Source of the DNA: Anolis sagrei
Taxonomy: Eukaryota; Chordata; Lepidosauria; Squamata; Anolidae
Direction: 5' to 3'
DNA: 64,000 nucleotides
Assembly: GCF_037176765.1 (NCBI RefSeq)
Contig: NC_090034.1
Span: 24,497,375-24,561,374 of the forward strand
The notes under the pieces are model-generated. The model saw nothing but the letters and a program-made list of their open reading frames with translations. It did no database searches and was not told the origin of the DNA. This document shows positions 60,484 through 64,000 of this stretch, one piece after another. The position numbers were made by a program, and so were the translations under genes. Every line of letters starts with the position of its first letter. Within the stretch, counting starts at the first letter, position 1.

Positions 60484-60763
60484 CAGTTGCCCACCCCTGC
60501 TTAAGATTGCAGAGCTTATCAACCATTTAATTTGCAATCTTTTTGTATCTATTTTCTTAAAACATTTCCTCTGTGTTTTCCATGGTGTTTTTATCATTGT
60601 ATTTGCTTGGCAGAATAAATGCGAAGAGGACGATGACTTCTTGAAGGGCGAAACTCCGCAGAACGAGGGCATGATGGGTATGACACCAGGTTCCTTCGAC
60701 TCCTCTCTGCAGAATACAGAAATGGGTGCAGGGTCCCCACCAGTTGCATCTTTGCCACTTTGA
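43537..60763 (+). CDS. RRN3: RRN3 / TIF-IA, RNA polymerase I initiation factor
   Basis: RRN3 bridges RNA polymerase I to SL1 at rDNA promoters and is the growth-regulated step of rRNA synthesis. Coding exons: 43527-43629 (ATG at 43537), 43880-43936, 44204-44293, 44397-44526, 45100-45156, 46293-46356, 48419-48488, 48979-49077, 49742-49822, 51573-51690, 52027-52157, 54142-54272, 55833-56017, 57167-57275, 58689-58841, 59074-59161, 60614-60763. Every phase matches, giving 601 residues from that ATG (human about 651). Landmarks: SPPRKTVRFGG, QLLDPDIKDDQIINWL, VVEEYLAFL, acidic DSDDDE, CHRALQ, ERLDIL, KDLYRDL, LPTHGSCHVQ, AFCDVALHG, FERIVMSQLNPLKICLPS, FFPFDP and DDDFLKGE. The HEAT-like helical body is complete. 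One intron uses a GC donor. Human N-terminal residues 1-33 correspond to exon 1, which is uncertain here. The gene looks functional. Confidence 0.95.
44530..45095. other. RRN3: RRN3 intron, nothing recognised
   Basis: AT-rich intron sequence between exons 44397-44526 and 45100-45156. No repeat or RNA gene was identified. Confidence 0.3.
45440..46190 (+). mobile_element. CR1 LINE C-terminus and 3' end
   Basis: Begins with decayed RYRIGDAWLDN-like codons (about 45475-45515). It continues with AAKKANGILDCIKRS, 'gagaagggcaactaaattgg', 'gaacattaggaagaacttca', 'ggatggcc'-type 3' sequence, and ends in repeated 'ctatgattctatgagtctat'. A small palindrome, 'agctttttt...gcagcagctaaaaaagc', at 45520-45562 marks an internal rearrangement. 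Confidence 0.8.
46617..47111 (+). mobile_element. Possible solo LTR (fossil retroelement)
   Basis: A unique ~490-base block with TG...CA-type ends, a late poly(A)-signal-like AATAAA (about 47058) and no coding content. It resembles a solitary LTR of the Gypsy type. A target duplication was not confirmed, so this is tentative; it looks like an old, broken copy. Confidence 0.35.
47365..47760 (-). mobile_element. L1-clade LINE ORF2 fragment
   Basis: The minus strand encodes TVEEVSELIIRTLQSNKGGK followed by APGPDGLLEIYYKK, the N-terminal reverse transcriptase motif of L1 elements. The rest is decayed. Confidence 0.65.
47932..48254. mobile_element. Penelope-like terminal repeats as a compact fold-back
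   Basis: The left arm ('ttgctgtgagttttccgggc', 'gcccacatctatggtaggca') and right arm ('ggatgcctgccatagttgtg', 'cagaaaactcatagcaaccc') are inverted copies of about 140 bases around a centre near 48076. No coding part lies between them. Confidence 0.75.
48921..48945 (+). repeat. (TG)n microsatellite
   Basis: About twelve TG dinucleotides about 35 bases before RRN3 exon 48979-49077. Confidence 0.85.
49340..49600 (+). repeat. Three degenerate ~80-base units, unclassified
   Basis: Units near 49357, 49429 and 49511 share 'tctagaggagg', 'gcagacaggcgtg', 'ctgggcctg' and 'tttccaaggcaag'. They may be part of a larger unclassified dispersed repeat (about 49160-49690) that includes a G10 run at 49298-49307. 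No coding motif was seen. Confidence 0.4.
50275..50932 (-). mobile_element. R4-clade LINE 3' fragment
   Basis: Minus-strand content matches R4 C-terminal codons: zinc-binding cysteines ('ccaaatgtagactctgcaag'), 'gtgggatcacaagcctgaaa', and the [15 protein letters not shown]-like endonuclease segment around 50600-50660. The 3' end is at the left. Confidence 0.7.
50975..51500 (-). mobile_element. Second R4-clade fragment, split by an L2-like insertion
   Basis: Repeats the left part of 50275-50932 ('gatgtatcagcgaataatgt', 'tttgtcagcgccgattgtct'). It is interrupted at 51211-51371 and resumes with 'ctttaaatcctcatatcgtg'. Confidence 0.7.
51211..51371 (+). mobile_element. L2-like 3' tail nested in R4
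   Basis: Contains 'gggcgtggcctcatgtaagc', 'gcctcgagtccccttggggg' and 'gcagggtataaataaagttt', ending in ATT triplets. The break in R4 lies between 'tttgcagttc' and 'ctttaaatcc'. Confidence 0.65.
52612..53082 (-). mobile_element. tRNA-derived SINE with L2-like tail
   Basis: Reverse tail 'ttatattctgcccttctcac' to the reverse head 'gtcgacctttcggttggcaa', in RRN3 after exon 52027-52157. Confidence 0.8.
53084..53290 (-). mobile_element. L2-like 3' tail with (ATT)n/(AAT)n
   Basis: 'ttattattattattattaat' passes into AAT triplets, then 'tataagccactttttctctc' and 'gagactcaagacggcttaca'. Confidence 0.6.
53291..54125. other. RRN3: RRN3 intron, nothing recognised
   Basis: Unique-looking intron DNA with a pyrimidine-rich stretch near 53728-53775, ahead of exon 54142-54272. 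Confidence 0.3.
54790..55368. repeat. Long fold-back with ~170-base arms in an RRN3 intron
   Basis: The left arm 'aaggtatcaaatatcattaa' through 'agtaaacttccttgtttatt' is the reverse complement, with few mismatches, of the right arm ending 'taatgatatttgatacctt'. The ~220-base loop has 'gtcctcaaccggtttcaact' and 'agagtcttcgtctgg'. No coding content. It may be an inverted pair of one dispersed element. Confidence 0.75.
55378..55680. mobile_element. L2-like tail remnants on both strands
   Basis: 'gggagaaaggcaggatagaa' (plus) at 55376-55415, and a reversed tail starting 'gttgttgttgttggtgctgc' with A-rich sequence at 55492-55680. Confidence 0.45.
56246..56315 (+). mobile_element. hAT-type MITE fragment
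   Basis: 'ggtatgggcaaacttcggcc', 'gtcttttggacttcaactcc', 'agttcctagcagcctac'. Half of the family seen complete at 38188-38376. Confidence 0.6.
56325..56637 (+). mobile_element. tRNA-derived SINE, second family
   Basis: Head 'agttgctgaacttactgacc' with B-box 'ggtttgaatccggggag', body 'gatgtgagtagatcaataga', tail 'acacgactggacttcatgtc' and 'gggggaaacctttatcttta'. Confidence 0.8.
57396..58075 (-). mobile_element. L2 LINE C-terminal region and 3' end
   Basis: The minus strand encodes [50 protein letters not shown] and LTFRRKVKTWLWDQAF. The 3' end at the left has (TTTA)n and 'accccgcccttctcaccccg'. The frame is long and nearly intact, so this is one of the youngest L2 pieces here. Confidence 0.85.
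58291..58520 (+). mobile_element. ACA/Sauria-type SINE
   Basis: Head 'ggagcccccagtggcgcaat', B-box 'ggtttgaatccggggag', tail 'ccagaagcaacttccagttt' and 'tcgctcctgacattt'. Flanking ATTCCTTT copies look like a target duplication. It lies about 170 bases before RRN3 exon 58689. Confidence 0.8.
59195..59350 (+). mobile_element. L2-like 3' tail remnant
   Basis: 'attgtgagctgctctgagtc' then 'gagagataaagctagataat', typical L2-like tail wording, directly before the Penelope element. Confidence 0.5.
59363..60415 (+). mobile_element. Penelope-like element 3' part with GIY-YIG endonuclease and inverted ends
   Basis: Frame 59377-59871 encodes KRDPLTSAGLYCIQCSCGQV then SIGTTKCSSIAQTRIKEHERH. This is a GIY-YIG nuclease of the Penelope type with a CxC motif and the RIKEHERH helix; the usual YIGxT reads SIGTT. 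About 95 bases at the left end (59363-59458) are the inverted copy of 60297-60395. It lies in the last RRN3 intron, and its 3' end abuts a triplet palindrome. Confidence 0.75.
60420..60481. repeat. (AAT)n(ATT)n triplet palindrome
   Basis: Ten AAT triplets run directly into about ten ATT triplets, making a perfect inverted repeat about 130 bases before the last RRN3 exon. Confidence 0.9.
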
Positions 60764-60980
60764 CTTCTCAAGATCAAGAGAACTTTTTGGATTGTCTCTA
60801 GACTGTTGATTCTTCACCTATTTGAACAGTGAAATTGTAAAAAGGTGTTTGTATCATTTGAAAGGGCTGTGCCCTCTATCTGCATCAGAAAAGCTTTAGG
60901 GGGAAGCATTTTAACATTATTTCTTTCCTGTGTTTCTGTGTGTTTGACCTAGAATGGTTCTCCTAATATATTAAATATAT
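60764..60980 (+). other. RRN3: RRN3 3' UTR
   Basis: No canonical AATAAA was found close to the TGA (60761-60763). ATTAAA at 60970-60975 is the best candidate signal. Repeats resume near 61315 (BovB). Confidence 0.4.
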
Positions 60981-61344
60981 CAATATGGATCCAAAAAACT
61001 GCAGCTACTTCTTCATGGTTACCTCTTTGCTTTCGTGAGTAAAGAGGAACAGTTTACTGATTGGTTGACACAAACTTATACTTTCACATTGCAGTAAGCA
61101 GGTAAAGTTTTTTTCTCATAGGAAAACTTACATTGTCATCAAAGTGGGAAAAACAAAACAATGGACAATGGTTCGGTCATACTTTCATAGTTGCAATCCA
61201 GGGTGATTCTAGTCTGTCCTTGAGCAGGTACATTTCATGTGGAAATGCAGGTGAGAAGTGAGTTAGGCTATTAACATGTTAGCACAGACTTCAGCACATT
61301 CCCTTTATCTAAAAGAGAAGGCATTGAGAGTTGTAGAAGAAGAT

Positions 61345-61785
61345 GGTATTCCCCATAGTCACCTACGGATATGAGAGCTGGACTATAGGGAAGGCTGAGC
61401 GAAGGAAGGTAGATGCTTTTGAACTGTGGTGTTGGAGGGAAGTTCTGAGAGTACCTTGGATCACCAGAAGATCCAACCAGTCCATACTTCAGGAAATAAA
61501 GCGCAACTGCTCATTGGAGGGAAGGATATTAGAGACAAAGAGGAAGTACTTTGGCCACATCATGAGAAGACAGCAAAGCCTAGAGAAGACAATGATGCTG
61601 GGGAAAATGGAAGGAAAAAGGAAGAGGGGCTGACCAAGGGAAAGATGGATGGATGGCATCCTTGAAGGGACTGGATTGACCTTGAAGGAGCTGTGGATGG
61701 TGACGACCGACAGGGAGCTCTGGCGTGGGCTGGTCCATGAGGTCACGAAGAGTCAGAAATGACTGAACAGATGAACAATAACAAC
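61345..61785 (+). mobile_element. BovB (RTE) LINE C-terminal end
   Basis: Encodes VTYGYESWTIGKAERRKVDA, FELWCWREVLRVPWITRRSN and RILETKRKYFGHIMRRQQSL, then 3' sequence 'gaagagtcagaaatgactga' and 'tgaacaataacaac'. These are hallmarks of the BovB tail. It is 5'-truncated, with a long open frame. Confidence 0.85.
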
Positions 61786-61795
61786 AGAAGAAGAT

Positions 61796-61948
61796 GGAGG
61801 CACTTGCAGTGGTTCCCAGCCTTTGGGCCTCCAGGTGTTTTGGACTTCAGCTGCCACAGTTCCTAACAGCTGGTAAGCTGGCTGGGGTTTCTGGGAGTTG
61901 AAGTCCAAAACACCTGGAGGCCCAAAGGTTGGGAACCACTGTAAAACA
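61796..61948. mobile_element. Complete palindromic hAT MITE
   Basis: Left terminus CAGTGGTTCCCAGCCTTTGG and right terminus CAAAGGTTGGGAACCACTG are inverted repeats. The bodies 'ggtgttttggacttcagctg' and 'gttgaagtccaaaacacctg' mirror each other around 61870. Confidence 0.75.
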
Positions 61949-62399
61949 TATTTTAACTCTATATCCCATAGGCCACAGTTTTAAGCTAAAATCTGTTGCT
62001 TCTTGCTAAAGGCTGGGCACAATTTATGGTATTGCAGCCAGTGTTAGGAAAGTCTATTATCTCTAAAGCATTTACCCCTTATAACTTCCCCAATTGGTGG
62101 TCATTAACAGTCTGATGAATTTAGTCCATCATATTTTGGAACTGGACCACTCCTTCTTAAACTGTGAGTTCCAACGCCCAGTGGGGTCCCCTTAGGTCAA
62201 TGTTGGCTCAATAACTGAAGTTCCACTGATCAAATAGTTGTGTCGTCAAAGAGGCCAATCAGAGTTCTTTTTTATGACAGAAAAACAACAGCATTGTAGA
62301 CTGTTTGGTGGCTTGTCTCTTTCTTGCCTTCAGCCCTGGAACTGTTTTTCTATAGCTTCTGTTTCTGGTGTTAACCTACTGGCTTTTGGGCTTAGAAAT
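61949..62399. other. Spacer downstream of RRN3, nothing recognised
   Basis: No gene, RNA or familiar repeat was seen between the hAT MITE and the CR1 3' end. Confidence 0.35.
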
Positions 62400-64000
62400 G
62401 GAATCATAGAAACATAGAATCAAAGAATCAAAGAGTTGGAAGAGACCTCATGGGTCATCCAGTCCAACCCCCTGCCAAGAAGCAGGAATATTGCATTCAA
62501 ATCACCCCTGACAGATGGCCATCCAGCCTCTGTTTAATAGCTTCCAAAGAAGGAGCCTCCACCACACTCCGGGGCAGAGAGTTCCACTGCTGAACGGCTC
62601 TCACAGTCAGGAAGTTCTTCCTCATGTTCAGATGGAATCTCCTCTCTTGTAGTTTGAAGCCATTGTTCCGCGTCCTAGTCTCCAGGGAAGCAGAAAACAA
62701 GCTTGCTCCCTCCTCCCTGTGGCCTCCTCTCACATATTTATACATGGCTATCATATCTCCTCTCAGCCTTCTCTTCTCCAGGCTAAACATGCCCAGCTCC
62801 TTAAGCTGCTCCTCATAGGGCTTGTTCTCCAGACCCTTGATCATTTTAGTCGCCCTCCTCTGGACACATTCCAGCTTGTCAATATCTCTCTTGAATTGTG
62901 GTGCCCAGAACTGGACACAATATTCCAGATCAAGACACTATGCTCCTCTTGATGCAGGCCAAAATCCCATTGGCTTTTTTTGCCGCCACATCACATTGTT
63001 GGCTCATGTTTAACTTGTTGTCCACGAGGACTCCAAGATCTTTTTCACACGTACTGCTCTCGAGCCAGGCGTCCCCCATTCTGTATCTTTGCATTTCGTT
63101 TTTCCTGCCAAAGTGGAGTATCTTGCATTTGTCACTGTTGAACTTCATTTTGTTAGTTTTGGCCCATCTCTCTAATCTGTCAAGATCGTTTTGAATCCTG
63201 CTCCTGTCCTCTGGACTATTGGCTATCCCTCCCAATTTGGTGTTGTCTGCAAACTTGATGATCCTGCCTTCTAACCCTTCATCTAAGTCATTAATGAAGA
63301 TGTTGAACAGGACCGGGCCCAGGACGGAACCCTGCGGCACTCCGCTCATCACTTCTCTCCAGGATGAAGAGGAAGCATTAGTGAGCACCCTCTGGGTTCG
63401 TCCATTTAACCAATTACAGATCCACCTCACCGTAGTTTTGCCTAGCCCACATTGGACTAGTTTCCTTGCCAGAAGGTCATGGGGGACCTTGTCGAAGGCC
63501 TTACTGAAATCCAGGTACGCTACATCCACGGCATTTCCCGCATCTCCCCAGCTTGTAGCTCTATCGAAAAAAGAGATCAGATTAGTCTGGCATGACTTGT
63601 TTTTGATAAATCCATGTTGACTATTAGCAATGACCGCATTTGTTTCTAAGTGTTTGCAGACCACTTCCTTAACAATCTTTTCCAGAATCTTGCCTGGTAT
63701 TCACGTGAGGCTGACCGGACGGTAGTTGTTTGGGTTATCCTTTATTCCCTTCTTGAATATTGGGACCACATTGGCCCTCCTCCAATCTGCTGGAACTTCT
63801 CCTGTTCTCCAAGAACTCTCAAAGATGGTTGCCAATGGTTCCGAAATGACTTCCGCTAGTTCCTTCAATACTCTTGGGTGTAGTTGATCTGGCCCTGGGG
63901 ACTTGAACTCATTTAGAACGGCCAGGTATTCCTGTACGACTTGTTTCCCAATTTGGAGTTGGATGTCCTCAAATCCCTCATCCACTCCGTCTTGCTGAGG
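62400..64000 (-). mobile_element. CR1 LINE reverse transcriptase to 3' end, runs off right edge
   Basis: The minus strand encodes, from the right edge: EFKSPGPDQLHPRVLKELAE, ANVVPIFKKG, NNYRPVSLT, SQHGFIKNKSCQTNL, AYLDFSKAFDKVPHDLL, GVPQGSVLGPVLFNIFINDL and the catalytic box as FADN (usual FADD, about 63255-63266). LMSQQ-type codons, [30 protein letters not shown] and the 3' repeats at 62400-62435 follow. One frame break lies near 63665-63700 and others near the C-terminus. This is the longest retrotransposon piece in the window. Confidence 0.9.

Noticed and set aside
60174-60530. Frames rich in poly-Ile
   Set aside because: They come from the AAT/ATT triplet palindrome joined to Penelope terminal sequence.

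Overview
The window is vertebrate nuclear DNA from a squamate reptile, most likely an Anolis-like iguanian lizard. Genes are split into small exons with GT-AG introns. The repeats are a squamate mix: ACA/Sauria-type SINEs, a second tRNA-derived SINE family, CR1, L2, BovB (RTE), R4 with a restriction-like endonuclease, a Vingi/Kiri-like LINE, L1, Penelope-like elements, hAT and TTAA-type MITEs, and Helitron-like elements. Family names come from recognition by eye; no database was searched.

Four host genes lie head to tail on the + strand. (1) GSPT1 (eRF3a, translation termination GTPase) occupies about 3.1-18.2 kb. Fourteen coding exons are visible and the 5' exon(s) lie off the left edge. (2) RSL1D1 (nucleolar ribosomal L1-domain protein) occupies 23.56-35.7 kb, complete in 9 exons and 438 residues. 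(3) A single-exon TMEM238-family gene lies at 37606-38043 (145 residues). (4) RRN3 (TIF-IA, RNA polymerase I initiation factor) occupies about 41.4-61.0 kb, with 17 clear coding exons and a first exon whose reading frame is problematic. GSPT1 acts in translation termination, RRN3 starts rRNA synthesis and RSL1D1 is nucleolar, so three of the four serve ribosome production or use. No operon-like coupling is implied.

Layout: 1-1440 CR1 fragment (minus); 3.1-18.2 kb GSPT1 with introns full of SINEs and nested LINE pieces; 18.8-19.7 kb Penelope-like fold-back; 19.7-23.4 kb LINE/SINE spacer; 23.4-35.7 kb RSL1D1, whose intron 1 opens into a CR1-derived minisatellite; 36.1-37.45 kb Penelope and hAT-type elements; 37.6-39.3 kb TMEM238-like; 39.4-41.0 kb LINE and hAT-type elements; 41.4-61 kb RRN3 with R4, L1, Penelope, fold-back and L2 insertions; 61.3-64 kb BovB tail, hAT MITE and a large CR1 piece (minus).

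Exon boundaries were read by eye from splice consensus, phase and homology to human proteins recalled from memory. All exon phases are consistent within GSPT1, RSL1D1 and RRN3 exons 2-18. The most interesting points are the TMEM238-like gene at the place where mammals carry BCAR4, the CR1-tail minisatellite starting at the RSL1D1 exon 1 donor, the apparent frame conflict in RRN3 exon 1, a GC-AG intron in RRN3, and several long fold-back structures.
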